DNA from: JBBQFI01 sp038237805
Lineage (GTDB): Bacteria > Verrucomicrobiota > Verrucomicrobiia > Chthoniobacterales > UBA10450
Assembly (NCBI GenBank): GCA_038237805.1
Contig: JBBRYI010000002.1
Span: 1 to 64,000 of the forward strand
Direction: 5' to 3'
Length of the DNA: 64,000 nucleotides
Made by a program: the position numbers and the translations under genes. The notes under the pieces were generated by a model. The model was not told the origin of the DNA, searched no databases, and was given only the letters and a program-made list of their open reading frames with translations. The stretch's first letter is position 1; the number at the start of each line of letters is the position of its first letter. Shown piece after piece: positions 9,272 to 17,974 of the stretch.

Positions 9272-9350
9272 CTGGACTACGCTCGCTCCAATTCCTGTCG
9301 GCTCCGAAGGGCCTGCCGCGGCCTATTCTGCCTACGACAACAAAATCTAC

Positions 9351-11531
9351 GTGGCCGATGGATATGGCGGACAAAATTTGCTGCGTATCTACGACATCGC
9401 GACGAATGCATGGTCGAGTGCTACGGCCAGGCCCGGCGTGACCGACAGTTACGGTGCTGCGGCTGGCGCTGATCACGGACAGATAAATATCGCGGGCGGA
9501 AATACCGGCGGAGCAAACAACATACTATCCAACTATAACATCCCAAACGGCGTTTGGAGCACTTATAACAATATGCCAACGCGATTCTACGCCGGCGGTT
9601 TTACGCAAGTAGGACGCTTTCTATACCTGATCGGAGGTTACGGCGTTACCTCCGCTAATAGTAACGTGAGCATGCGCCTGGATATGGCAACGATCACTTG
9701 GACTACCGGTCCGACCTTTACGCCACAAAAAGCTGACTTCGCTCTGGCCGCAAGCGGTTCGAAACTTTTTGCTATTGGCGGCGATGCTACCGGTGGCGGC
9801 TTTTTCGATCCTTCCGGAAGCGTGGACGAGCTGGAAACTGGTGCCTGGCCTGCGGGGTCATGGGTCAGTTCACCACCCGATTTGCTGGCGCGCCAAGGCA
9901 ATCAAGCTGGATTCTTTAGTGTGGCGCGCATGGGCGGAGAAATCTGGAGCACGGGCGGTATCACTTCCAATGACTCCCCGCCGCCGACAGTTACCGCGGA
10001 GCATCTCTTCCGCGCTGATCCTTGTCCGTCGATTTTCTTTGTCGGCCCGGTTGGTTTTTATAAAACGACTTATCCCGGACTAAGTGGCACGCAAAAGGGC
10101 AATGTTCTTCCAAATGGCGTGCAAAGCGCATGCGGCATAACAAAAGCCTTCGCCGGTATAGTTAACCCAACGATTACCTTTCCATTTGATCAATACAGCT
10201 TCACCAACAACGGTCCCGCGGCTTGCGTTACTTTTACGATTGATACTACGTGCTCGGGCAGCAACGAACCTTTCGCTATTGCCTATCTCGGCAGTTATGA
10301 TCCGACAAACCTGGCCAAGAATTACCTCGGTGATATGGGCGGGGCAACGCCCGAGTTGAAAACCTTTTCCGTCAATGTTCCGGCGAACGCGACCGTTGTC
10401 CTGGTGGTTCAGCAATTTGTTTCAGCGTGTAACCAGTACCACGTGACCGTGACCGGTCTTAACTGCACGGAGTTTTGTAACAGCGATGGACCGATTTTGA
10501 TTCCTGCTGGCGCAGGCACCGGGAGCACGATCGGCCCGGCTGGCCCCTACCCTTCGCTTGTATCGGTTTCAGGAGTTCCGGGTACGATCGCGAGCATGAG
10601 TGTAGAGCTGAAAGATTTCAACCATAGCTTCTCCGCCGATATCGACGTATTACTCGTTAGTCCGACTGGACAGAAAATGATTTTAATGTCGGATGTCGGC
10701 GGATCCGTCGGCCTCGATTCCCTTGCGACGATTATTTTGCGCGATTCGGGGATAATCCTTCCAAATGCGACGGTGATTCAGACTGGTTTATATATCCCGA
10801 CCAATTACGAGTCGACTAACGACACGTTTCCTGGACCGGCGCCCGCCGGCCCATACAACGATCCCGGTCCCGGCGGGACACCCGCAGGCACAGCAATACT
10901 TTACAGTTCTTTTGCCGGCTTTAATCCCAATGGAAACTGGCAATTGTTTATCAACGATGACGCTTCTGGTGATGGGGGATTCCTCAACAGTTGGTGCCTG
11001 AAATTTAATACGATCGTTCTTCAACTCACGAATGCCGTCTCGCGAAAATCACACGGTGGCACACCGTTCGACATCAACTTGCCTTTCACAGGCAATCCCG
11101 GAGTTGAGTGCCGCACCGCCGGCGCCGGCGCTAGTCACACTTTGGTATTTACGTTTACGACAAATGTTGTCAGTGGCAGCGCCACGGTTACTGGCGGCGC
11201 TGGCACGGCTGGTGCCGCAAGCTTCTCGGGTAACACCATGACTGTGCCGCTCAGCGGCGTAACAGATCAGCAAAAAATTACTGTGACTCTAAACGGCGTC
11301 ACCGATGTCGCTTCGCAAGTGCTACCTGCTACGTCCGTGAGTATGAATGTGCTTCTCGGCGATACGAATGGAACTAAGAGCGTTAATTCGACCGATATCA
11401 TACAAACTAAGGCGCAATCGGGCATGACGGTGACCGCCGCTAACTTCCGCAACGACACGACTGTGAGCGGAACAATAACCGCCACGGATATCTCACAGGT
11501 AAAAGCGAACTCCGGTCACGGTGTGCCCTAG
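9351..11531 (+). CDS. Main part of frameshifted Kelch protein with P-domain and dockerin-like module
   Basis: The open frame really begins at 9273 (WTTLAPIPVGSEG) in continuation of the fragment at 8918; ATG 9351 is only the first internal start. It holds Kelch repeats, the same cysteine-containing beta domain as the gene at 6130, then at about 10475-11020 a proprotein-convertase P-domain-like region (SVELKDFNHSFSADIDVLLVSPTG, GNWQLFINDDASGDGGFLNSW), and finally the shared module ending SGHGVP. The P-domain is the insertion that sets it apart from its tandem neighbour. Without the upstream fragment this piece lacks a signal peptide. Its stop codon directly abuts the stop codon of glgA on the other strand. 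Confidence 0.75.
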   Translation: MADGYGGQNLLRIYDIATNAWSSATARPGVTDSYGAAAGADHGQINIAGGNTGGANNILSNYNIPNGVWSTYNNMPTRFYAGGFTQVGRFLYLIGGYGVTSANSNVSMRLDMATITWTTGPTFTPQKADFALAASGSKLFAIGGDATGGGFFDPSGSVDELETGAWPAGSWVSSPPDLLARQGNQAGFFSVARMGGEIWSTGGITSNDSPPPTVTAEHLFRADPCPSIFFVGPVGFYKTTYPGLSGTQKGNVLPNGVQSACGITKAFAGIVNPTITFPFDQYSFTNNGPAACVTFTIDTTCSGSNEPFAIAYLGSYDPTNLAKNYLGDMGGATPELKTFSVNVPANATVVLVVQQFVSACNQYHVTVTGLNCTEFCNSDGPILIPAGAGTGSTIGPAGPYPSLVSVSGVPGTIASMSVELKDFNHSFSADIDVLLVSPTGQKMILMSDVGGSVGLDSLATIILRDSGIILPNATVIQTGLYIPTNYESTNDTFPGPAPAGPYNDPGPGGTPAGTAILYSSFAGFNPNGNWQLFINDDASGDGGFLNSWCLKFNTIVLQLTNAVSRKSHGGTPFDINLPFTGNPGVECRTAGAGASHTLVFTFTTNVVSGSATVTGGAGTAGAASFSGNTMTVPLSGVTDQQKITVTLNGVTDVASQVLPATSVSMNVLLGDTNGTKSVNSTDIIQTKAQSGMTVTAANFRNDTTVSGTITATDISQVKANSGHGVP

Positions 11532-13064
11532 TTAGGGGCGACCCAAACCCGCGGGCCGGCGCAATTGCTGCGTGACAAGCTCGAGCGGCGCAACAAAAGT
11601 TTTCGGCGGCGGACCGCGCATCTCCGGCTCGATGTGGCGCTCAAGCTCGGAATAAATTTGTTCGTAACGTTCCGCCGCCTTTTCCCAGGAAAAATTCTGC
11701 GTCATCGCACGGTCGATTAATTTATTCCATACCGTCGGCTCGCAAAATATGTCGCGCGCGCGTTTGATCGTATCCCAGAACGCTTCCGCGGAAGCGTCAT
11801 AACAAAGAAAGCCATAACCCGTGTCGCTCCACGGATCATAATCCTCAATGATTTCGTGAATGCCTCCGGTGGCGCGCGCGATTGGCAGAGCGCCGTAACG
11901 CAAACTGTACATCGCGCTCAACCCGCTCGGCTCGAAACGCGAAGGAATCAAAGTCACGTCACTTCCCGCTTCAATCAGGTGCGCGAGTTTTTCGTCGTAA
12001 CTTTTCCGATAAGCGAACTTGGTCGGGTATTTTCGCGCCGCAACCGCAAGACCGATTTCGTACCCGGGATCGCCCTCGCCAAGAATAATCAAGCGCACAT
12101 CGTCGGAAAGAAGGCGATCGAGAATCGGCATCAAAGCGTCGAAACCTTTTTCCGGAACGAGTCGTGTAACCATTCCGCAAACCATTCCTTCCGGCGATGG
12201 AGCGAGGTCGAGCATCTGCAAAAGCTCAGTCCGGCAAACTTGTTTGCCCTCGAGGCTTCCGGTTTCATATCGCGCCGGAAGCAAGTGATCCGTCGCCGGA
12301 TTCCAGCGGTCGTAATCGGCGCCATTCAAAATCGCGACGATCTTGTGCGCGTTTTCCCGCAACACATGCTCCAGACCGCAAGCGAATTCAGGTTTCGCCA
12401 TTTCCCGGAGATAGCGCTCACTCACGGTCGTGATTTTATCGGCGTAAAGAATTCCGCTCTTGAGCAGATTCAAACGCCCGAAAAATTCCAGACCGCGCAA
12501 TGAAAAATATTTCTCCGGCAGATTCGTTAGGTCGAAATCAAGTCCCCAGAAACTTCCCTGTTCCGCGAGGTGATGAATGGTGAGCACCGTGGAAAACGGC
12601 AGTTGCTGTTCTCTCACCAACACGGGAACGAGGGACGCGGCCCAATCGTGCACATGCAGGATTTGCGGCGCGGGTGCGAGCCGCCGCGCAAGCTCGAGCG
12701 CGGCTTTGCTGAAGAAAATAAAGCGAGCGGCATTGTCTTCGTACGCTTCCCCGTGCTCGCCATAAATTCCGGGGCGATCGAAAAACTCGTCGCACCGGAC
12801 AAAGTAAATCTGCACTCCCCCAGCGCTGCGCCCTTCAAGAAACTCTGCCACATGGTTCTCCGTGCCGACGGGAATATCCACGGTAATACCTGTGTCGCGC
12901 ACGACGACGGCTGGATTTTCGCGAATCTCTTTATAAAACGGTAACGCGCATGCAACCTCGTGGCCGCGGGCCCGCAACTCCCGCGGCAACGCTTCGAGCA
13001 CGTCAACCAACGCAGTTGCGCGCGTAAGCGGCGGACCTTCACTGCTGATCATCAAAATTCTCAT
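11532..13064 (-). CDS. glgA: Glycogen/starch synthase-like GT5 glycosyltransferase, divergent
   Basis: 510 residues from ATG 13064; longer starts would add a tail read out of the dockerin-module remnant. GT5 landmarks: MRILMISSEGPP at the N-terminus, HVHDW at 137-141, the EKGFDAL block, PSRFEPSGLSAMYSLRYG and RATGGIHEII in the C-terminal GT-B domain. The family moves glucose from ADP-glucose to a growing alpha-1,4-glucan. Odd point: the K-T-G-G-L loop near residue 15, which binds the sugar nucleotide in classical enzymes, is replaced here by TRATAL. It may therefore have a different donor or low activity. It lies antisense inside the secreted-protein cluster, 0 nt from the end of the Kelch gene and 15 nt from a truncated module, as if inserted there. 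Confidence 0.8.
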   Translation of the reverse strand: MRILMISSEGPPLTRATALVDVLEALPRELRARGHEVACALPFYKEIRENPAVVVRDTGITVDIPVGTENHVAEFLEGRSAGGVQIYFVRCDEFFDRPGIYGEHGEAYEDNAARFIFFSKAALELARRLAPAPQILHVHDWAASLVPVLVREQQLPFSTVLTIHHLAEQGSFWGLDFDLTNLPEKYFSLRGLEFFGRLNLLKSGILYADKITTVSERYLREMAKPEFACGLEHVLRENAHKIVAILNGADYDRWNPATDHLLPARYETGSLEGKQVCRTELLQMLDLAPSPEGMVCGMVTRLVPEKGFDALMPILDRLLSDDVRLIILGEGDPGYEIGLAVAARKYPTKFAYRKSYDEKLAHLIEAGSDVTLIPSRFEPSGLSAMYSLRYGALPIARATGGIHEIIEDYDPWSDTGYGFLCYDASAEAFWDTIKRARDIFCEPTVWNKLIDRAMTQNFSWEKAAERYEQIYSELERHIEPEMRGPPPKTFVAPLELVTQQLRRPAGLGRP

Positions 13065-13079
13065 CGCGTGAACAATTAA

Positions 13080-13393
13080 ATCGTAGTTGGATTCGACTAT
13101 ATCGCCACCCTTAAAAATGTTACCAATATCCAAAGGCTGACTGTTACTTTGAGTGACATTAACGATCAGGCTGGCAATAGCAGCTCATCCCTTGCTGTCA
13201 CGATGGGTGTCTTACTCGGCGATACCAGCGGTAACGGCTCAGTTAATTCGACCGATATTGGCCAAACGAAGTCACAATCCGGAATTGCCGTCAGTAGCTC
13301 CAACTTCCGCACCGATGTGACCGTCAGTGGAGCGATCAATGCGACGGATGTGTCTGTCGTGAAATCAAGTTCCGGAGCGCGTTACCCCCCTAG
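13080..13393 (+). pseudogene. Beheaded remnant of the dockerin-like C-terminal module
   Basis: An open frame after a TAA encodes DYIATLKNVTNIQRLTVTL followed by a complete dockerin-like pair (LLGDTSGNGSVNSTDIGQTK ... INATDVSVVKSSSG). It aligns best with the end of the protein at 17975 (YTVNLTNVSNIQYITVTL). Signal peptide, propeller and most of the beta domain are missing. One base has also been lost after GGA near 13376, so SGTALPP-stop became SGARYPPSV and the old TAG at 13391-13393 is read through into the next gene's frame. Remnant of a paralogue cut off at the glgA border. Confidence 0.75.
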
Positions 13394-13418
13394 CGTCCTG
13401 CGCAATATAGTGTTAACT

Positions 13419-13452
13419 GATGAGCGGCGAGGTAACCGCTTCGCCGCTCATC
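13419..13452 (+). terminator. Hairpin terminator after the module remnant
   Basis: Perfect 12-bp stem GATGAGCGGCGA / TCGCCGCTCATC with a 10-base loop. It is followed within 3 bases by GCCTAACAAGT, a one-mismatch copy of the window-wide motif. No strong T run. Confidence 0.6.
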
Positions 13453-13475
13453 GTTGCCTAACAAGTATTACGACC

Positions 13476-14045
13476 ATGACGGGAAAGTCCTGCATTGAGA
13501 TAGCATTCGCGGCGACACTTCTTTCGCTGGCCGGATGCGGAAAGACCGCCCAAACGCCAACATCGGCTGAAACGAAACTCGATCCTTGTACGCTCGTGAC
13601 GAGCGACGAAATCGCTGCAATTCAGAAATCGCCGGTAAAGGAGGCGAAAAGCAGCGTTAATGTAAGCGGAGGGTTTCGGGTATCGCAGTGTTTTTATACG
13701 ACAGAGCCGTTTAACAAGTCGGTCGTCTTAAATGTAACGCAGACAGACCCGGACCAGCCAACCAACCGCACGCCGAAGGATATTTGGAAAGAGACTTTTG
13801 CACAGTCTCACGACGGGGAAAAGGAACGTGAGCGTGGTGACAAGGAGGAGGAGCAACGCGCTGGGCCGAAACGAATCGATGGCGTCGGCGACGAGGCTTA
13901 TTGGACGGGCATTCGGTTCGGCGGCGTGCTCTACGTTCTAAAGAAAGATCGATTCATTCGTATCAGCGTCGGCGGCGGGGATACCGAAGAAAGTAAGATC
14001 AACAGCTCGAAAGCGTTAGCCCAAAAAGCAATGGAGCGGCTGTAG
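13476..14045 (+). CDS. Putative lipoprotein of unknown function
   Basis: 189 residues from ATG 13476. The N-terminus IAFAATLLSLAGCGK is a type II signal sequence with lipobox LAGC, so the mature protein is probably lipid-anchored. The rest has DPCTLVTSDEIAAI, a pattern seen in secreted DUF3558-like proteins, a highly charged middle (EKERERGDKEEEQR) and GVGDEAYWTG. The frame is open upstream through the module remnant only because that remnant lost its stop; the lipobox shows the real start. No clear ribosome binding site. Confidence 0.65.
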   Translation: MTGKSCIEIAFAATLLSLAGCGKTAQTPTSAETKLDPCTLVTSDEIAAIQKSPVKEAKSSVNVSGGFRVSQCFYTTEPFNKSVVLNVTQTDPDQPTNRTPKDIWKETFAQSHDGEKERERGDKEEEQRAGPKRIDGVGDEAYWTGIRFGGVLYVLKKDRFIRISVGGGDTEESKINSSKALAQKAMERL

Positions 14046-14046
14046 C

Positions 14047-14062
14047 ATTACCAAATTGTAAT
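14047..14062. promoter_or_regulatory. ATTAC-N6-GTAAT palindromic site
   Basis: ATTACCAAATTGTAAT, extended to 7-bp arms GCATTAC / GTAATGC. It lies 67 bases before the gene at 14129. Three related sites lie at 17710, 41794 and 55211. Possible operator of an unknown regulator. Confidence 0.4.
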
Positions 14063-14128
14063 GCAACTAATCTCGCCTAATTGGCTCCCATTTACGATAA
14101 ATAAGTAGATTCGGCCGAGCTCACTTCT

Positions 14129-17100
14129 ATGAAAAAAAGTACCTTCTCTATCGCTGCGCGTGTCATCGCCGCTACTCCCTTTCTAATCACTGGCGTGATC
14201 CTGCTGGCACTATCCACCATTTATGGCGGCAATCGCGCGCGAACACTTAGTCCGCAACCGAACGCGCCTCAGCCCACGCAATTCAGCGGCACTTATGATC
14301 CGCATGTGTTCCCCTGCTCTACACCAAAACATCATTTCGATGTACCCGCCGGCAAGACTCGTCTGGTCGTCCAAACAAGCGCCGTTGTGCCGACCAATGA
14401 CATTACGGTCACTTTGTTATTTGGCCCGGATGCAGCGCCTGCTCCCTTACAAACCGAAGACACTGGCACTTCCTCAGAAGCTTTAGTCTATGCACCGGCG
14501 GCTGGTGTTCCCGCGGGCCGCTATCACGTCCAGATTTGCCAAACTCCAAACACCAACGGGGTTCCGCAAATGGCGCCCTTCGATTACAACGGAATATTTA
14601 CACAAGATGATACGGTGCTTCCTGTCGGCGGCGGCGGCGGCACACCTCCGCCGTTCGGAGCTATTCCCCCAGCGCCACAAGATCCGGGCGCAAAGGTTGG
14701 GTTTGAGAATTTCGCCGCTCCAGGAGTAGCTATTCCAGTAACCACTACTTCAGCCGGTTTACAGGTTGGCTCAGTCGAATACATGGGACGCAATGCTGGT
14801 GAGCCTTCGATTGGTAACAACTGGCTTACTGACACGACCGTCTTCTACTCCGATCTCCAGTCGTTGTTCGTTACTTTTAACGATACTTGTCCTGCAAGTG
14901 GACTATCTTCCACCTGGGTTAATCGTGCTGCGCCGACAGCGCAGGCCGTTGATTCAGATCCAATCGGATTCACTGACTCTCCCCTAGGCCGGTCGTTTTC
15001 CGGTCAGCTCACACTGTTGTCGCCAACGTGCAAGACCTCCTATACACCGGATGATGGTTTGACTTGGGTACCGACTCAAGGTAGCGGCCTTGCTTCAGGC
15101 GTTGACCACCAAAGCATCGGCGGCGGTCCTTTCGCGCCGCCGTTAAATATCACTCCGCCTTCGCCCCTTTATCCGCATGCGGTCTATTATTGTTCGCAGG
15201 AAGGTGTGCCGAACACTGGCCCGCCCTCGTTCTGTTCCAGGAGCGATGATGGTGGTCTAACCTTTGGTCCTTCCGTCCCGCTGACTACGCCGCCGGTTAA
15301 CGTATGCGGCGGTTTGCATGGTCATGTGAAAGTGTCGCCCAAAGATGGCGCCGCCTACGTGCCATTTAACCAATGCGACGGCGTAGGTAGCTTGGTGGCC
15401 TCAACTGACAATGGTACTACATGGACTGTTCGTCATGTTGGCACCACGACGATTTCTGCACAACCATCTGCCAGTTTTCAGGATCCAGCGATCGCAATCG
15501 ACGCTACCGGTCGCGTCTACTACGTCATAGCTAACAATGATACCGTTGCCGCAGTTCTTACCTCCGACAATCATGGTCAGAGCTGGCAGAATCTCGGTGA
15601 AGTCTCGTCCGTTTATGGATTGCAGAATATCAGATATCCGGCTGCGAGTGCGGGCGACCTTGGCCGTGCTGCCGTTGCATTCTATGGCACAACTACTCCC
15701 GGTGACGCTTTGTTAGGGTCCTTCGAAGGCATCTGGCATCTTTACATTGCCAGTACCTTCGATGGCGGCGTGCATTGGACGACAACGGACGCTACTCCGA
15801 ATGCTCCTATGCAGCGCGGTTGTATCTGGGCCAAGGGTGGCTCCAACATCTGCCGCAACCTGCTCGACTTTTTTGATATGACCGTGGATAAGAACGGACG
15901 CGTTCTCGTCGGGTACGTGAACGGCTGCGAAGGCGGCGCCTGCGTGCAAGCTCCGCTTACCGCGCAAGGCGAAGGTCTCCCCGGCCAAGGCAATGCTTAC
16001 ACTGACGCGGCGACGATAGCTCGGCAATCGAGCGGAAGGCGCTTGTTCGCTGCCAAAGATCCCGCGACCTCTACTTCCAAGCCGGGCATGCCGTGGCTAA
16101 CGCAACGCCGGGTGGCTAACGTTGTTAAGCTGCAGTGGTCAGAAGCCGACACCGGTAATCTGATGATCAATAACTATCAGATCCTTCGCGGCACCGCTAG
16201 CAATGCAGAAACGCCGCTTATAACAGTTGCGGGCAATCAAACAGGTGGCACTTACACTGACACCCTCCCTGCGGGCAACACCACTACCTATTTCTACAAG
16301 GTCGTCGCCAACAGCAGCCCCCCCGCTGGTGGTAGCTCTTGCGGTAACAACGAAGTGGTTGCTCCTTTTGTTGGGGACACATGCACGGGCATGATTATCC
16401 ATCGTAACGATCCAACTCACCCAGAAGCTAACGAGGCTCATGGCGCTACTCCAGCGCAGCTGTTAATCGATTACGTCGCAATAGGCGAGCCTCCGAGCTC
16501 GAGCGATTTTCTTTTCAAAATGAAGGTCAACGACCTGTCTACTGTAACACCTAACAGCAGATGGAGATTGGTATGGGATTCGTTCTCGTCTCCCGGGCAA
16601 CAGTACTATGTCGGCATGACCATGGGCGCGAGCGGTAACCCGGTATTCGAGTATGGAACGCTAGCGGATGCGGGCTTACCAGCTGTGTTCGTCATTTCAG
16701 AAACCACGGTGGGTAGCTGCACGGCCGCGGCCCCCACTGCGAATTCATGTCTAATTACTGGCGCGGGCGGTAACTCGAGTTATAACGCCGATGGAACTAT
16801 CACCATCCGCGTTCCGAAATCCAAGTTCGGCAATCCTCAAATAGGCGCGCTCCTCGGCGCATATAACGGAAGAACAATCACCGGCGATGTACCTGGTTCA
16901 CCTGAAAGCAAACTCGAGCGCTCGAATGCGTTCACCGACCATACCTTCATCAAAGCGCAAACCGACCAGAGTTACCCGGCTGCGACCTACATGGTATCGG
17001 GTAACAGCGCCACGTGCGGCGCCGGGCTGACGGCCGTCGGTGCGGTTTCACGCAAAACACACGACACCGCCGGGACGTTTGACGTTGACCTGCCCTTTAT

Positions 17101-17551
17101 TGGCCCCCCCGGCATCGAATGTCGCACCGGGGGACCTTCTAACAACCACAAGGTGGTTGTGACCTTCCCCGTCAACATAACTGCGGTTGGCAGTGCTACA
17201 GTTACTCCAGGCGCAGGTGGGACAGCGTCTGTTTCAGGCCCGCCGGTAGTAACTGGCAGTGTCGTCACAGTTAACCTGACTAATGTAAGCAACGCACAGA
17301 CCCTTACGGTTCACCTGCTTGGTGTCAGTGACGGCTCTCGATCGGCCAACGTCGATATTCCGATGAGCGTGCTCCTCGGCGATACGAACGCCAGTAAAGC
17401 GGTTAATTCAACCGACATCAGCCAGACTAAGACACAAAGTGGAACCGCGGCTAGTAACGCCAACTTCCGCAACGACGTCACTGTCAATGGCTTAATTAAC
17501 AGCTCTGATGTCGCGACGGTGAAGTCGAAATCCGGCACCGCGCTGCCGTAA
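14129..17551 (+). CDS. Secreted sialidase-like propeller protein with Fn3 domain and dockerin-like module
   Basis: 1140 residues. Signal sequence VIAATPFLITGVILLALSTI at about 12-31. A prepeptidase-like beta domain follows (to about 150), then a proline-rich linker. From about 210 to 640 there are BNR/Asp-box-like repeats such as SRSDDGGLTFGPSV, STDNGTTWTVRHV, TSDNHGQSWQNLG and STFDGGVHWTTTD, which form sialidase-type propellers. About 655-740 is a fibronectin type III domain (VVKLQWSEADTGNLMINNYQILRG). Next is a beta domain found also in the genes at 17975, 30011 and 33168. The shared module starts at AVSRKTHDTAGTFDVDLPF and ends KSKSGTALP. Catalytic residues of true sialidases are not evident, so I do not claim enzyme activity. 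Confidence 0.8.
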   Translation: MKKSTFSIAARVIAATPFLITGVILLALSTIYGGNRARTLSPQPNAPQPTQFSGTYDPHVFPCSTPKHHFDVPAGKTRLVVQTSAVVPTNDITVTLLFGPDAAPAPLQTEDTGTSSEALVYAPAAGVPAGRYHVQICQTPNTNGVPQMAPFDYNGIFTQDDTVLPVGGGGGTPPPFGAIPPAPQDPGAKVGFENFAAPGVAIPVTTTSAGLQVGSVEYMGRNAGEPSIGNNWLTDTTVFYSDLQSLFVTFNDTCPASGLSSTWVNRAAPTAQAVDSDPIGFTDSPLGRSFSGQLTLLSPTCKTSYTPDDGLTWVPTQGSGLASGVDHQSIGGGPFAPPLNITPPSPLYPHAVYYCSQEGVPNTGPPSFCSRSDDGGLTFGPSVPLTTPPVNVCGGLHGHVKVSPKDGAAYVPFNQCDGVGSLVASTDNGTTWTVRHVGTTTISAQPSASFQDPAIAIDATGRVYYVIANNDTVAAVLTSDNHGQSWQNLGEVSSVYGLQNIRYPAASAGDLGRAAVAFYGTTTPGDALLGSFEGIWHLYIASTFDGGVHWTTTDATPNAPMQRGCIWAKGGSNICRNLLDFFDMTVDKNGRVLVGYVNGCEGGACVQAPLTAQGEGLPGQGNAYTDAATIARQSSGRRLFAAKDPATSTSKPGMPWLTQRRVANVVKLQWSEADTGNLMINNYQILRGTASNAETPLITVAGNQTGGTYTDTLPAGNTTTYFYKVVANSSPPAGGSSCGNNEVVAPFVGDTCTGMIIHRNDPTHPEANEAHGATPAQLLIDYVAIGEPPSSSDFLFKMKVNDLSTVTPNSRWRLVWDSFSSPGQQYYVGMTMGASGNPVFEYGTLADAGLPAVFVISETTVGSCTAAAPTANSCLITGAGGNSSYNADGTITIRVPKSKFGNPQIGALLGAYNGRTITGDVPGSPESKLERSNAFTDHTFIKAQTDQSYPAATYMVSGNSATCGAGLTAVGAVSRKTHDTAGTFDVDLPFIGPPGIECRTGGPSNNHKVVVTFPVNITAVGSATVTPGAGGTASVSGPPVVTGSVVTVNLTNVSNAQTLTVHLLGVSDGSRSANVDIPMSVLLGDTNASKAVNSTDISQTKTQSGTAASNANFRNDVTVNGLINSSDVATVKSKSGTALP

Positions 17552-17572
17552 TTAGCTGCGGAAAAAAGATCA

Positions 17573-17608
17573 TGAGGGGCGAAGCTGCCAGCACAGCTTC
17601 GCCCCTCA
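17573..17608 (+). terminator. Strong hairpin terminator
   Basis: Perfect 15-bp stem TGAGGGGCGAAGCTG / CAGCTTCGCCCCTCA with a 6-base loop, followed by GCCTTTACT. A GCCTAACGAGTAAT motif begins 11 bases after the stem. Confidence 0.75.
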
Positions 17609-17709
17609 GCCTTTACTGGCCTAACGAGTAATAGCGCTCCAGCTAATTCTGCCGTGGAGGGAATCTGCAAATACGCGAGATGTGAAAAGCCGTGCGCCCG
17701 CAACGTGAA

Positions 17710-17725
17710 ATTACATTTTGGTAAT
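17710..17725. promoter_or_regulatory. ATTAC-N6-GTAAT palindromic site
   Basis: ATTACATTTTGGTAAT, 250 bases upstream of the gene at 17975. Same spacing and arms as the site at 14047. Confidence 0.4.
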
Positions 17726-17974
17726 GATCCGATATACCGCTCGACTTTATTACGCCTTTCCGGCATCATATCTAATCTTTCACTTGGAGGAAGAACGAAC
17801 ATTCCGTCTGAACCCAAGCTGTTCGAATATTATGTTTCTCTGCTCCTCTGCCTCCAGAATCGTTTCGGTCGGATGGCGGCGCGCACAAATTTCCATGTCG
17901 GAAGCGCCCGAAGAGGGGGCCGAATCAAAAAGAACCGAGTTCTCAATCGCCATTCAACCCCTGCATAACTCATC

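Larger units (their letters stand above)
17552..17974. other. Long intergenic region with terminator, motif copy and palindromic site
   Basis: Over 420 bases without a convincing gene. It holds the hairpin at 17573-17608, a GCCTAACGAGTAAT copy at 17619-17632, the ATTAC-N6-GTAAT site at 17710-17725, and presumably the promoter of the gene at 17975, for which no clear -35/-10 pair is visible. Confidence 0.6.

Noticed and set aside
13149..14045. A single 298-residue protein combining dockerin-like and lipoprotein parts.
   Set aside because: A lipobox signal sequence inside the frame marks a separate start at 13476, and the upstream part continues only because a module remnant lost its stop.
14129..17551. 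A true exo-sialidase.
   Set aside because: Asp-box-like blades are present but I cannot find the arginine triad and catalytic Tyr/Glu with confidence.
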